NCBI GenBank assembly: GCA_965228215.1
Contig: OZ245800.1
Location: 744,001 to 808,000, forward strand
Origin: Maricaulis sp965228215
GTDB lineage: Bacteria; Pseudomonadota; Alphaproteobacteria; Caulobacterales; Maricaulaceae
Reading direction: 5' to 3'
DNA: 64,000 nucleotides
In this document: in pieces, positions 45,113 through 54,929 of the stretch
Layout: every line of letters starts with the position of its first letter
Position numbering within the stretch: position 1 is the stretch's first letter
Position numbers and translations under genes: made by a program
The notes under the pieces: generated by a model
The model's input: the letters and a program-made list of their open reading frames with translations, nothing else
Databases searched by the model: none
Told to the model about the DNA's origin: nothing

Positions 45113-47047
45113 ATGCGTTCGCAAATATCGAAAATCGCCCTGCTGTCTTCAGCCAGCCTCCTGCTGGCATGCAGCCCTGCAGACGTGACCGAAAACGCCG
45201 TCGACGCGGCCGCCCCCGCCGCGGCACCGAGCCAGGCCGCGGCACCGGCCAGCTCCTCGAGCGCTGCCGGCGAGACCCTGTTCGCCAACCGCCTGCCGCA
45301 GGACGAGATCATCTATTTCGTAATGCCGGACCGGTTCGAGAATGGCGATACGAGCAATGATCTCGGCGGCATCGAGGGCGGCCGTCTTGACCATGGTTTC
45401 GACCCGACGAATACCGGTTTCTACCATGGCGGCGACATTGCCGGCCTCACCCAGCGGCTCGACTACATCCAGGCATTGGGCGCAACCGCAATCTGGCTGA
45501 CACCGATCTTCCAGAACCGCGCAGTCCAGGGCGAGGGCGAATGGGTCTCGTCGGCCTATCACGGATACTGGATCACCGATTTCACCCGGCCGGATGCCCA
45601 TCTGGGCTCACCGGAAGATTTCCGGGCCTTCGTCGATGCCGCGCACGCGCGCGGCATGAAGGTCTATATGGACATCATCACCAATCACACGGCCGACGTG
45701 ATCGCCTATCGCGAATGCCATGACGTGACCTCGGATCTCTACATCGATCCGCAGGGCCCTTGCCCCTATCGCTCGCGGGCCGACTATCCCTACACCACGC
45801 GTGGCGGCGTGGATGGCGAGCCGATCAATGCCGGCTTCCTCGGCGATGACAGCCACCGCCTGACGAACGAGAATTTCGCCAATCTCACCGACCCTAACTG
45901 GGCCTACACGCCCTTCATCCCCGAAGGCGTGAATCCGGAACGGGTTCCGGCCTGGCTCAACGACATGACGCTCTACCACAATCGCGGCGAGAGCTTCTGG
46001 TTCGGCGAATCCGAACTCTATGGCGATTTTGCCGGTCTGGATGATCTCAACACGGAACATCCGCGTGTCGTCGAAGGCATGATCGAGATCTACAAGGACT
46101 GGATCACGGAATACCGCGTCGACGGCTATCGCATCGATACGGCCAAACATGTCCGGCCTGAATTCTGGGCCGAGTTTGCGCCCGCGATCATGGAACACGC
46201 GCATTCGCTGGGGATCGAGCATTTCCACATGTTCGGCGAGGTGTACGAGGCCGATCCGGGTCAGCTTGCGCGCTACACCACGCAGGCGCGACTTCCCGCC
46301 TTCCTCGACTTCGCCTTCCAGGGAACAGCCCAGTCCGTTATCGCCGGCGACGCGCCGGGCATGGACTTCCAGATGCTGTTCAACATCGACCATGTCTATG
46401 CGAACGGGACGGAAACAGCAGCTATCCTGCCGACTTTCCTGGGCAATCACGACATGGGGCGTTTCTCCATGTTCATCCGCAATGAACGCCCGGAAATCAG
46501 CGACCAGGAATTGCTGGACCGGCTGATCCTGGCCCATGCGATGATGATGTTCTCGCGCGGCGTGCCGACGATCTATTACGGCGACGAGCAGGGCTTTATC
46601 TCCGACGGCAATGATCGCGGCGCGCGGGAGAACATGTTCCCCAGCGTGGTCGACAGCTACAATGACAATGATCTTGTCGGCACGGACGCCACGACCGCCG
46701 AGGACAATTTCGACACCTCACATCCGCTCTTCCAGGCCATCGCCGGCATGGCTGCGATCCGCCAGGGTCACGACACATTGCGCCGCGGGGAACAGGTCCT
46801 GCGGTATGCGGACAATGAGCACGGCGTTTTCGCGCTCTCCCGCATCGATCACGAGACGGGTGAGGAGATTGTCATTGCGTTCAATGCAGAGACCGAGGCC
46901 TTCCCGCTCAACCTGACCACCGACGGCAGCTCGACGAGCTGGGAAGCGCTGCACGGCAATTGTCCGGCCACGTCGGGCGCGCCGGGCTCGCTCGCCCTGG
47001 ACATCCCGGCCCTCGGCTATGTGGTGTGCCGGTCGACCTCGCAATAG
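45113..47047 (+). CDS. Lipoprotein alpha-amylase, GH13
   Basis: A 644-residue GH13 enzyme cutting alpha-1,4-glucan. It has a lipobox (LLLAC, C20), so it sits in the periplasm or outer membrane. The four GH13 regions are present: MDIITNHTAD, GYRIDTAKHV with the nucleophile D342, FGEVYEADPG with the acid E376, and FLGNHDMGRF. The linker before the barrel is Ala/Ser-rich (about 25-52). I start at the ATG after GGGGAGG rather than the upstream in-frame ATG. Divergent from GH97 and convergent with the MFS permease over a shared terminator. Confidence 0.92.
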   Translation: MRSQISKIALLSSASLLLACSPADVTENAVDAAAPAAAPSQAAAPASSSSAAGETLFANRLPQDEIIYFVMPDRFENGDTSNDLGGIEGGRLDHGFDPTNTGFYHGGDIAGLTQRLDYIQALGATAIWLTPIFQNRAVQGEGEWVSSAYHGYWITDFTRPDAHLGSPEDFRAFVDAAHARGMKVYMDIITNHTADVIAYRECHDVTSDLYIDPQGPCPYRSRADYPYTTRGGVDGEPINAGFLGDDSHRLTNENFANLTDPNWAYTPFIPEGVNPERVPAWLNDMTLYHNRGESFWFGESELYGDFAGLDDLNTEHPRVVEGMIEIYKDWITEYRVDGYRIDTAKHVRPEFWAEFAPAIMEHAHSLGIEHFHMFGEVYEADPGQLARYTTQARLPAFLDFAFQGTAQSVIAGDAPGMDFQMLFNIDHVYANGTETAAILPTFLGNHDMGRFSMFIRNERPEISDQELLDRLILAHAMMMFSRGVPTIYYGDEQGFISDGNDRGARENMFPSVVDSYNDNDLVGTDATTAEDNFDTSHPLFQAIAGMAAIRQGHDTLRRGEQVLRYADNEHGVFALSRIDHETGEEIVIAFNAETEAFPLNLTTDGSSTSWEALHGNCPATSGAPGSLALDIPALGYVVCRSTSQ

Positions 47048-47069
47048 GATCGTTTGGCGGACACAAATC

Positions 47070-47097
47070 GGCCGGCATCTCGCAGGAGATGCCGGCC
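47070..47097. terminator. Bidirectional terminator between amylase and MFS permease
   Basis: Perfect 12-base stem GGCCGGCATCTC / GAGATGCCGGCC with a GCAG loop, followed by GTTTTC on the plus strand and GATTTG on the minus strand. It should end both convergent genes, better in the plus direction. Confidence 0.85.
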
Positions 47098-47113
47098 GTT
47101 TTCGTGTGTACGC

Positions 47114-48631
47114 TTACTCGGATGCGGGTGTTGTCGAAACACGCCCGGGGACAAAGAGAAGGCTCGCCGCGGCGATCGCCCAGGACCCAGCCGCGATGAA
47201 GAAGGTGAGGATGGCCTGCCCGCCCAGGAAATTGGTCAGGATCGGCCCCATCACCCCGGCCACCACCATTTGCGGCAGCACGATGAAGAAATTGAAGATG
47301 CCCATATAGATGCCCATTTTCCGGGCCGGCAGGGCGTCGGACAGGATCGCGTAGGGCATGGTGAGGATCGAGCCCCAGGCCATGCCGACACCGATCATCG
47401 GGATCAGCAGGAGCTGCGGATCGCTGATGAAGTAGAAGGATGCGTAGGACACGGCACCCGCAAGCAGGCTGACCGCGTGCGCGGCCCGGCGATTGATGCG
47501 CGCCGCCAGGAAAACCAACACGATCGCCCACACCGCAGACACGCCGTTATAGGTGCCGAACAGCCAGCCGACCCAGTTCGCGCCCTCATTGTACGCCGCG
47601 GACGTGGTGTCGGTTGTGCCGTACTGGTGAGCCGTGATCGCAGGCGTGGTGAACACCCACATGATGAACAATGCGAACCAGGAGAAGAACTGCACCACGG
47701 CCAGCCGGCGCATGACTTTCGGCATGCCCACCAGGTCCGTCATGATGTGGCTGACGATGTTGTCGGTCGTGTTCTTGGCCTTGAACAGGGCATGCAGCAG
47801 GAAGAAGATCCCGACTCCCCCGGCTGTCGCTGTCAGCACATAGAGTTCCGGAGCCATCGCGAAACGGTAGATCGCGAAACTTCCCAGCAGAGCCACCACC
47901 ATCAGGCTGCCGCCATTGGCGAGGAAATACATGGGCGAGCGCTCTTGCGGCGCGTCGGCAGCGGCACCGCTGTCACCCTCGCCGGCCGCGCCGTCGAATG
48001 CCGCCAGCTCCTCAGGCGAGTATTCCTTGGACGTCACGATGGTCCAACCGACGGCAAGGAACAGGGCGACACCACCGATATAGAAGGAATAGATCACCGA
48101 ATCCGGAACCACGCCTTCGGCCGCCGTATTGGCAACGCCGAGGCTCGTCAGGATCGCCGGCATGGCCGAGGCAAGCAGCGCACCGGCACCGATAAGCACA
48201 GTCTGGGTTGCGAAACCCTGCGTGCGCTGACGCGAGGGCAGCATGTCGCCCACAAAGGCACGGAAGGGTTCCATCGAGATATTGATAGACGCGTCGAGCA
48301 CCCAGAGCATCACGACACCAGCCCAGAGATAGGGCGAATTCGGCATGATGAAGAGAGCCAGCGTCGACAGGATCGCACCAGCGAGGAAATAGGGTCGCCG
48401 GCGCCCCAGCGGGCCCCAGGTGCGGTCGGAGAAATGCCCGATCAGCGGCTGGACCAGCAATCCCGTGACAGGACCAGCGAGCCAGTAGATCGCCAGATTG
48501 CTGACATCCGCGCCGAGGGTCTGAAAGATTCGGCTGACATTCGCGCCCTGCAGGGCAAACGCCATCTGAATGCCGAAAAAGCCGAAGGAAATATTCCAGA
48601 TCTGCCAAAAACTCAGTGCCGGTTTTTGCAC
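47114..48631 (-). CDS. MFS sugar permease (maltose/sucrose type) (1)
   Basis: A 505-residue inner-membrane permease with about 12 helices. The motif HFSDRTWGPLGRRRPYFLAGA after TM2 marks the GPH/SLC45-like sugar permease group that includes the Caulobacter maltose carrier. It probably moves maltodextrin or maltose from periplasm to cytoplasm. The longer frame begins with a GTG at 48661 that has its only ribosome site touching it; I use the GTG at 48631, which has GGGGAGG with ideal spacing. Next to the LacI regulator, and divergent from it. Confidence 0.87.
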   Translation of the reverse strand: MQKPALSFWQIWNISFGFFGIQMAFALQGANVSRIFQTLGADVSNLAIYWLAGPVTGLLVQPLIGHFSDRTWGPLGRRRPYFLAGAILSTLALFIMPNSPYLWAGVVMLWVLDASINISMEPFRAFVGDMLPSRQRTQGFATQTVLIGAGALLASAMPAILTSLGVANTAAEGVVPDSVIYSFYIGGVALFLAVGWTIVTSKEYSPEELAAFDGAAGEGDSGAAADAPQERSPMYFLANGGSLMVVALLGSFAIYRFAMAPELYVLTATAGGVGIFFLLHALFKAKNTTDNIVSHIMTDLVGMPKVMRRLAVVQFFSWFALFIMWVFTTPAITAHQYGTTDTTSAAYNEGANWVGWLFGTYNGVSAVWAIVLVFLAARINRRAAHAVSLLAGAVSYASFYFISDPQLLLIPMIGVGMAWGSILTMPYAILSDALPARKMGIYMGIFNFFIVLPQMVVAGVMGPILTNFLGGQAILTFFIAAGSWAIAAASLLFVPGRVSTTPASE

Positions 48632-48660
48632 AGCATCCTCCCCGTTTTCATAATTTTTCA

Positions 48661-48677
48661 CATCCTGCGGCAGGATG
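48661..48677 (-). repeat. 17-base palindrome in the MFS permease leader
   Basis: CATCCTGC-G-GCAGGATG is a perfect palindrome 30 to 46 bases upstream of the chosen permease start. It may act as an operator or as a leader hairpin. Confidence 0.5.
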
Positions 48678-48686
48678 CGCCCAAAG

Positions 48687-48723
48687 TCGACCCCATAGGA
48701 AACGTTCAGATATATGGGGTCGA
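48687..48723. promoter_or_regulatory. Inverted repeat with central AACGTT between MFS permease and LacI genes
   Basis: Eleven-base perfect arms TCGACCCCATA (48687-48697) and TATGGGGTCGA (48713-48723) enclose GGAAACGTTCAGATA. The AACGTT core near the centre looks like a LacI-family half-site pair. Upstream of the permease start by about 60 bases. Confidence 0.5.
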
Positions 48724-48989
48724 TCTTACGGTTTTAATTGACTTTTTTCTCACTCCAAACGATCCGATGCCAATTCGTCATCGGGAGTGACCCGGGCTGA
48801 CGCTTCGAGTTTGCGCTTGCAAAGACTGCAAATGCCGCAAATATTTTCATCAGCATTCTTAGACGAAGCTGGCATCGATCGCCCGGGGGCATCCGCGATC
48901 GCGCTGGCATGCCCGCGGACCACGCCCTTGCCAAGCCCGCACACCGGGTGCATTGCTTGACGCCAAGGGGACATTAGCAAGCCACTGCC

Positions 48990-50003
48990 GTGACCAAGAA
49001 AACGACTCGCCTTGAAGATCTCGCGAAACGCGCCGGCGTTTCGGTATCCACAGCCTCGCGCGCGCTGAACGACAGTCCGTCCGTCAACATGCGGACCAAG
49101 CAGGCCATCTGGAAACTCGCCCGGGAGCTGGACTATCCATTCCGGCGGCACATGCCGGCGGGACCGATCGGCGCGAAGGCAACCGTTTCTGTCGTGGTGC
49201 CCAAACCGCAGGGCCGCGATACGCGCCTCAGCGACCCGTTCTTCTTCGAACTGCTCGCCGGCGTCGGGGATGCCGCGCGCGAACGCGGCTGCGATGTCCA
49301 TATCAGCCATGTCGCCCCGACCTGTCTTGAAGACTTGCAAGTGGCCACGACCACGCACCGCGCCGATGGTGTGATTTTCGTGGGCCAGAGCACGCTGCAC
49401 GCCGCCTTCAATGAGCTCGCCGAGAGCGAGGGACGTTTCGTGGTCTGGGGCGCGGAATTGCCGGAACAGCGTTACTGCTCGGTCGGCAGCGACAACAGTC
49501 TCGGCGCGCGCAGGGCTACCCTGCACCTCGCACGACTGGGCCGCGAGAAGATCGTCTTTCTCGGCCAATCCGACGCACCCGAGGTGATGCAGCGTTATCG
49601 CGGCTATCGTGACGCGCTGGAGGAGACCCAGCTGGGCCTGGACGAGGATCTCGTCATCCCCTCGCACTTCGATATCGAGTCAGCCGAAGCCTCCGTGGAA
49701 GCGCTGATCAAGAATGGCGTGAAATTCGACGGCATTGTCGCCGCATCCGACGTGATCGCTTTCGGTGCCATCCGGGCGCTGCACATGGCCGGCGTGAACG
49801 TGCCGGGCGACATCTCGGTCGTCGGCTATGACAACATCAATTTCGCCCGCTATTCCAATCCGTCCCTGACGACGATCGACCAGGACATGACGGCGGCCGG
49901 ACGGTTGATGCTCTCGAAACTGCTCGATTTCCGGGGGCCACAGGCCCGGCGCTCGGAACGCCTGGCGACCGATCTGATCATCCGCGAATCCTGCGGCGGC
50001 TAG
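48990..50003 (+). CDS. LacI family transcription regulator of the glucan locus
   Basis: A 337-residue LacI/GalR regulator with HTH RLEDLAKRAGVSVSTASRALND (residues 7-28) and hinge YPFRRHMPAG, followed by a periplasmic-binding-protein-like sugar domain (about 62-330; FVGQS, VGSDN, SVVGYDNINFARYSNP). In related loci such a protein represses maltose genes until a sugar binds. The start is GTG; no strong ribosome site. It is divergent from an MFS permease and its stop is interlocked (CTAG) with the stop of the GH13 gene. Its local targets are probably the nearby divergent promoters. Confidence 0.93.
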   Translation: MTKKTTRLEDLAKRAGVSVSTASRALNDSPSVNMRTKQAIWKLARELDYPFRRHMPAGPIGAKATVSVVVPKPQGRDTRLSDPFFFELLAGVGDAARERGCDVHISHVAPTCLEDLQVATTTHRADGVIFVGQSTLHAAFNELAESEGRFVVWGAELPEQRYCSVGSDNSLGARRATLHLARLGREKIVFLGQSDAPEVMQRYRGYRDALEETQLGLDEDLVIPSHFDIESAEASVEALIKNGVKFDGIVAASDVIAFGAIRALHMAGVNVPGDISVVGYDNINFARYSNPSLTTIDQDMTAAGRLMLSKLLDFRGPQARRSERLATDLIIRESCGG

Positions 50004-51637
50004 GCGTCCTGGACTGCCAGCAGACCCGCATAGGCCGGCAGGCTTGCAGCCGCCGCCTCATCGACATTGATGGATTCCACCACGCGCCAACCGTCCGGGA
50101 GCGACCAGTCGATCGCGGCATCGGACAGGTTGAAGACACACAGCATCACGTCATGACCGGAGCCGCGCTCGAAGGTCAGGAGCATGTCGTGTGACGACTC
50201 CAGCACGCGCATCTCGCCGTCACGCAGACCCGCATACTGATCGCGGAAACGCAGGATGCGTCGCGCTGCGTTGAGCGTTGAATCCGGATCCTGTTCCTGC
50301 GCGTCCACAGCGAGGGCGTAGTGGGAATCATCAACCGGCAACCAGGGCTCGACCGAAGAGAAACCGGCATGGATGGCATCGGAGCGCCAGGGCATGGGCG
50401 TTCTCGCGCCGTCCCGGCCCAGCGTCTGCGGCCAGTTGGCGATCGCTTCGGGATCCTGCAGCCGGTCAAACGGGACAATCCCCTGCGGCAGCCCGAGCTC
50501 CTCGCCCTGGTAGATGAAGATACTGCCGCGCATCGACACAAGCAGCAGCATCGCCATCTCGGCGAAGGCCTTGCGGTCGGCTTCGGCGCACCAGCGTGAA
50601 ACGGCGCGCGGCGCGTCATGGTTCGAAAAGGTCCAGGACGGCCAACCCATGGCATCATCCTCGGGCCACATGCGCGCGGCTTCGCGAACCAGTTCGGGCG
50701 TCAGCTTTTCCGCGTAGAGATAGAGGAAGCCGTAGGCGCTGTGCAGGCGTCCCGGAGGACGCGTATAGAGCACCATTTCCTCCTGGGCCTGTTCGCCACC
50801 CACTTCGGCCACCAGGAAACGGCCCGGATAGGAATCGGCCAGATCGCGCAATTCCTCCAGGAAGGCGGGAATCGCTTGATGCGACTGGTTGAAGTAGTGG
50901 TGTTGGAAATCAAACGGGCGTGTGCGCTTGCCATCGCCGGACTGGACGGGCGGATTATCCGTCAGATCCGGGTCGTGCATCATGAAATTGACCGCGTCGA
51001 GACGGATCCCGTCGACACCCTTATCGAGCCAGAAGCGCAGCGTGTCCTTGAGGGCTTCGCGCACTTCGGGATTATGGACATTGAGATCGGGCTGCTGCGG
51101 CAAAAAATTGTGCAGATAATACTGGCCGCGCCGCGCATCCCAGGTCCAGGACGGGCCGCCGAAAACTGATTGCCAGTTCGACGGTGGCGATCCATCCGGC
51201 TTGGCGTCGGCCCAGACATACCAGTCGGCCTTGGCCGAGCCTTTCGACGCGCGACTTGCCTGGAACCAGGCGTGCTCGTCCGACGTGTGGGAATAGACCT
51301 GGTCGATGATCACCCGCAGGCCCAGGGCGTGCGCGCGCTCGAGCAGGCGGTCGAAATCCTCGATCTGCCCGAAGATCGGATCGACACCCCGATAATCGGC
51401 AACGTCATATCCGAAGTCGTGCATCGGCGAGGTGAAGAAGGGCGACAGCCAGATCGCGTCCACACCCAGCGAGGCAATGTGCTCCAGGCGAGCGGTAATA
51501 CCCGGCAGATCGCCGATGCCGTCTCCATTGGAATCGGCAAAACTGCGCGGATAGATCTGGTAGATCGTCGCGCCGCGCCACCAGTCCTCTTTAGGCAGGA
51601 TATTGATCGCGGACTGCGACCTCGCCTCAAGCGTCAC
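50000..51637 (-). CDS. Alpha-glucosidase, GH13 (1)
   Basis: A 545-residue cytoplasmic oligo-alpha-glucosidase. Motifs: ATIYQIYPRSFADSNGDGIG, region I VIIDQVYSHTS, region II DGIRLDAVNF (nucleophile D214), region III FLVAEVGG (acid E278) and region IV FSNHDAPR (H340, D341). It has no signal peptide, so it works on imported maltodextrins. It is like a second GH13 gene at 59.7 kb, and resembles the GH13_23 group. The start is a GTG after GGGGAGAGG. Divergent from the TonB receptor gene over a long AT-rich promoter region. Confidence 0.92.
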   Translation of the reverse strand: MTLEARSQSAINILPKEDWWRGATIYQIYPRSFADSNGDGIGDLPGITARLEHIASLGVDAIWLSPFFTSPMHDFGYDVADYRGVDPIFGQIEDFDRLLERAHALGLRVIIDQVYSHTSDEHAWFQASRASKGSAKADWYVWADAKPDGSPPSNWQSVFGGPSWTWDARRGQYYLHNFLPQQPDLNVHNPEVREALKDTLRFWLDKGVDGIRLDAVNFMMHDPDLTDNPPVQSGDGKRTRPFDFQHHYFNQSHQAIPAFLEELRDLADSYPGRFLVAEVGGEQAQEEMVLYTRPPGRLHSAYGFLYLYAEKLTPELVREAARMWPEDDAMGWPSWTFSNHDAPRAVSRWCAEADRKAFAEMAMLLLVSMRGSIFIYQGEELGLPQGIVPFDRLQDPEAIANWPQTLGRDGARTPMPWRSDAIHAGFSSVEPWLPVDDSHYALAVDAQEQDPDSTLNAARRILRFRDQYAGLRDGEMRVLESSHDMLLTFERGSGHDVMLCVFNLSDAAIDWSLPDGWRVVESINVDEAAAASLPAYAGLLAVQDA

Positions 51638-52023
51638 TATGCCTCTCCCCGCGGATCGAATCGTACCGAGCAGACGCCGTTTCTGGTATCATTAGGCGAC
51701 AATACTGCGGCGAGACTTCGTCCCGTTTGCCCGGATCCACACATAAAACGCAGTGGTTTGCGATGGTCGGGCGTTTATTGTTTGCAATTTTTTGCAGAAA
51801 TTGCGGAAGCAGGTCAAGCCCTGATAAATGCGGAGAATTCCTCATATAGGCCATAATAGCTTTATATAGCTGGCCAAGCGCTTCGGTGTAGCAAATACGC
51901 ACCACATTTCCACGTGCGAAACTTTTTCCGTTTTTGCTAGTTGCGCAAATTTCACATTTTCATTAATTTTCAGGTTTGGCGGGGATCGCATGCAGTCTGC
52001 GGCGCGCCGGAGGGAGGAAATTA
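51638..52023. promoter_or_regulatory. AT-rich divergent promoter of GH13 and TonB receptor genes
   Basis: About 385 bases without a gene, markedly richer in A and T than the surroundings. It holds AAGCGCTT (51876-51883), the typical LacI-family core, and TTTGCAATTTTTTGC (51781-51795). It also holds TTGCGCAAATTT (51941-51952), an exact 12-base match to the complement strand of the GH97/amylase promoter. GGAGGGAGGAAATTA precedes the receptor ATG. Confidence 0.55.
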
Positions 52024-54783
52024 ATGTCCATGTTCAAGAACACGCGCCGTCGTTGGCTTATGGCCAGTGCGGCATCCAGCACAGCCCTGATGCTCGCCGC
52101 GACCGGCGGCGCCGTGGCCCAGGATAACGACGGTGAAGTCAACGACGTTATTACGGTCACGGGTATCCGTGCTGCTATCCAGAGCTCGATCGCGACCAAG
52201 CGTGAATCGACCTCGATCGTCGAAGCCATCTCGGCGGAAGATATCGGCAAGCTGCCCGATATCTCGATCGCTGAATCGCCCGCCCGCCTGCCTGGCCTCG
52301 CCGCACAGCGCGTCCGTGGCCGCGCCCAGGTGATCACCGTCCGCGGTCTCGGCCCGGACTTCACGACCGCCCTGCTGAACGGTCGCGAACAGGTGACCGC
52401 CGGTGACAACCGCGGCGTCGAATTCGACCAGTATCCGTCCGAGCTCGTGAACCAGGTTCTGGTTTACAAGACGCCGGACGCCCAGCTGGTATCCTCCGGC
52501 CTCGCCGGTACAGCAGATATTCGCACCATTCGGCCGCTGGACTTCGGCGAGCGCTCGGTCAGCCTCAGCGCCAGCTATGAGTGGTCCGGCAATGATCAGC
52601 TCAATGCTGACATCAGCGATACGGGCCACCGCATCACCGGCACCTATGTGAACCAGTTCGCGAACGACACGGTCGGTATCGTCCTGGCCTTCGCAAACCA
52701 GAGCACGCCGACCCATGTCGAGCGCTATGAAATTACCGGCTACGATGATCGTGGCGGCGCGCAGGCTGTCGGCGGCTGGAAGATGTTCTCGGAATCCCGC
52801 GAGCTGGAGCGCACGGCCGTTCTGGGTACGCTGGAATTCGAACCGTCGTCCACGTTCAACACGTCGCTGGACATCATGTACACCGAGTTCACCGATGGCG
52901 GCATCCGTCGCGGTATCGAACTCCCGACCGGTACATGGCTCGGCTGCTGTACCCCGCTGGGCTTCAATTCCACCACCGTTGAGAACGGTCTGCATACAAG
53001 CGGCTCATTCGACAACGTGTTCGGTGTTGCCCGTAACGACGTGCAGAGCCGTGAAGCAGAACTCTTCGCAATCGGCTGGAACACGCAATGGCGTCCGAAT
53101 GATCACTGGGGCTTTGAAGCTGACATCAGTCATTCGCGCGTTGAGCGCTCGGCTCTCGACTTCGAGACCTATTTCGGTGAAGCACGCGGACGCACCGCGA
53201 CAAACGACACGATCGCTTTCGATCTTGACGGCGATCGTTTCCGCTTCACGTCGGTTCTCGACTATGCCGACCCGACGCTCATGGTCCTCACCGACCCGGG
53301 TGGCTGGGGTCAGGACGGCTTCAACAAGACGCTCTCTACGGACGACGAACTGACCGCCCTGCGCGGCAGCGCCACGCGTGACTTCTCGCGCGGCTTCTTC
53401 AGCTCGGTCGAGATGGGTCTTTACTACACTATGCGGGAAAAGACTCGCCGGACCGACGAATTCTTCGTCGACCTGGCCAGCGGAAACCCGACTGAGGCCA
53501 TTCCGAACCAGTATCTGATGAGCCCGACCAGCATTGGCTTTGTCTCGAACATCAGTGTCCTGGCCTATGACCCGAACCGCCTGCTGGCGGACGGCATCTA
53601 CAGCCTGCGCCCATTGCCGCTCGGTTTCATTCCGCAGAAGCAGTGGACGGTCGAGGAAGATGTCCTGGTCGCCTACGCTCAGGGAAATTTCGAATCCGAG
53701 ATCGGCGGCATGCCGGCTCGCGGTAATATCGGCCTCCAGGTCGTGCATACCGATCAGAGCTCGACCGGTCCGGTCGGCTTCGGCACCGACTTCCTGCCGG
53801 TCCTCGCAACGGACGGCGCGGAGTACACCGAAGTCCTGCCGAGTGCCAATGTCAGCATCGAGGTTTCCGAAGACACCTTTCTGCGCCTAGGTGCTGCCCG
53901 TACGCTGGCCCGCGCCCGCATGGACGACATGCGTGCATCGGTTGGCATCGGCCTGAACAGCACGATCTGTCCGCAGGATCCGGTTACTGGCGGACTGGTA
54001 TCGTACAACCCGTCGACCAATCCGAGCGAAGTCTGCCTGAGCGGCGGCAGCGGTAACCCGCAGCTCCGCCCGTACATGGCTGACTCCTTCGATATCTCGC
54101 TGGAACGCTACTTCGCTGACGGTCTGGGCTACTGGTCCATCGCCGGCTTCCACAAGGAGATCGACTCCTGGGTGTTCGGTAGCGTGGCACGTGATGTCGA
54201 CGGAACGGGTATCATCGACGCCGTCTTCGGAGCCGGTACGACTGCGGCAAACCCGGGTATCGAGCGGGCTCGTTTCTCGGCCGCAGAGAACACGTCCGGT
54301 GGCTGGCTGCGGGGTCTCGAATTCTCCCTGAGCCTGCCGGCTGAAGTCTTCCTGCCGGAGCTGGAAGGTCTGGGCTTCTTCGCGACTTACTCGGTCACGG
54401 ACAGTGAGATCCAGCCGAGCACGGCGGGCGCTCCGATTGCCATTCCGGGTCTCTCGGAAGACATCGGCAACTTCACCGTCTACTACGAAACGGGTGGCTG
54501 GGAGTTCCGTCTCTCCAACCGCTGGCGTTCGGAATTCCTCGCGGAACTTCCGGACTTCACGGGCCAACCCAACTTCCGTTCCGCCTTCGAAGAATCCGTT
54601 GTCGACGCTCAGATCGGCTACGAATTCATGGGCGGCACGTTTGACGGTCTTACCGTGCTTCTCCAGGCCAATAATCTCGGCGACGAGCGTTTTGGCACCT
54701 TCCAGAATGGCGACACTCGCCAGATCCAGAACTGGGAAGAATACGGCACGACCTACAGCTTCCGCCTCAACTGGCGTCGCTGA
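52024..54783 (+). CDS. TonB-dependent receptor (MalA-like maltodextrin receptor)
   Basis: A 919-residue outer-membrane receptor that imports ligands using TonB energy. It has a signal peptide to about residue 33, a TonB-box-like DVITVTG (about 40-46), a plug domain (ISAEDIGKLPDISIAESPARLPGLAAQRV; TVRGLGPDF; NQVLVYKTPDAQL) and a large barrel ending in YGTTYSFRLNWRR. There is no N-terminal STN domain, so transfer to a sigma regulator is unlikely. Its genes for amylase, glucosidase, permease and halogenase-like proteins match the Caulobacter malA locus, so maltodextrin is the probable ligand. Codon use is notably richer in strong codons, as in highly expressed genes. A strong terminator follows. 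Confidence 0.92.
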   Translation: MSMFKNTRRRWLMASAASSTALMLAATGGAVAQDNDGEVNDVITVTGIRAAIQSSIATKRESTSIVEAISAEDIGKLPDISIAESPARLPGLAAQRVRGRAQVITVRGLGPDFTTALLNGREQVTAGDNRGVEFDQYPSELVNQVLVYKTPDAQLVSSGLAGTADIRTIRPLDFGERSVSLSASYEWSGNDQLNADISDTGHRITGTYVNQFANDTVGIVLAFANQSTPTHVERYEITGYDDRGGAQAVGGWKMFSESRELERTAVLGTLEFEPSSTFNTSLDIMYTEFTDGGIRRGIELPTGTWLGCCTPLGFNSTTVENGLHTSGSFDNVFGVARNDVQSREAELFAIGWNTQWRPNDHWGFEADISHSRVERSALDFETYFGEARGRTATNDTIAFDLDGDRFRFTSVLDYADPTLMVLTDPGGWGQDGFNKTLSTDDELTALRGSATRDFSRGFFSSVEMGLYYTMREKTRRTDEFFVDLASGNPTEAIPNQYLMSPTSIGFVSNISVLAYDPNRLLADGIYSLRPLPLGFIPQKQWTVEEDVLVAYAQGNFESEIGGMPARGNIGLQVVHTDQSSTGPVGFGTDFLPVLATDGAEYTEVLPSANVSIEVSEDTFLRLGAARTLARARMDDMRASVGIGLNSTICPQDPVTGGLVSYNPSTNPSEVCLSGGSGNPQLRPYMADSFDISLERYFADGLGYWSIAGFHKEIDSWVFGSVARDVDGTGIIDAVFGAGTTAANPGIERARFSAAENTSGGWLRGLEFSLSLPAEVFLPELEGLGFFATYSVTDSEIQPSTAGAPIAIPGLSEDIGNFTVYYETGGWEFRLSNRWRSEFLAELPDFTGQPNFRSAFEESVVDAQIGYEFMGGTFDGLTVLLQANNLGDERFGTFQNGDTRQIQNWEEYGTTYSFRLNWRR

Positions 54784-54809
54784 TCCAGACAGTGCCAATG
54801 CACGGAATC

Positions 54810-54839
54810 ATCCCCGCCGGTTCTCCGGCGGGGATTTTT
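54810..54839 (+). terminator. Intrinsic terminator of the TonB receptor gene
   Basis: Perfect stem ATCCCCGCCGG / CCGGCGGGGAT with loop TTCT, then TTTTTC. Strong rho-independent terminator in the plus direction. Confidence 0.92.
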
Positions 54840-54929
54840 CTTTGCAGCACAGGCAATTGCCGGGTGTAGCCGGCAGCTTGATCCCGAACGAATTCGGATG
54901 AATTCTTCAGTTGAGAAACGGGGTTCGCC

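Noticed and set aside
47054..48790. Plus-strand 578-codon frame opposite the MFS permease
   Set aside because: Its product is rich in Asp, His, Arg and Gln, as expected for the antisense of a hydrophobic membrane protein.
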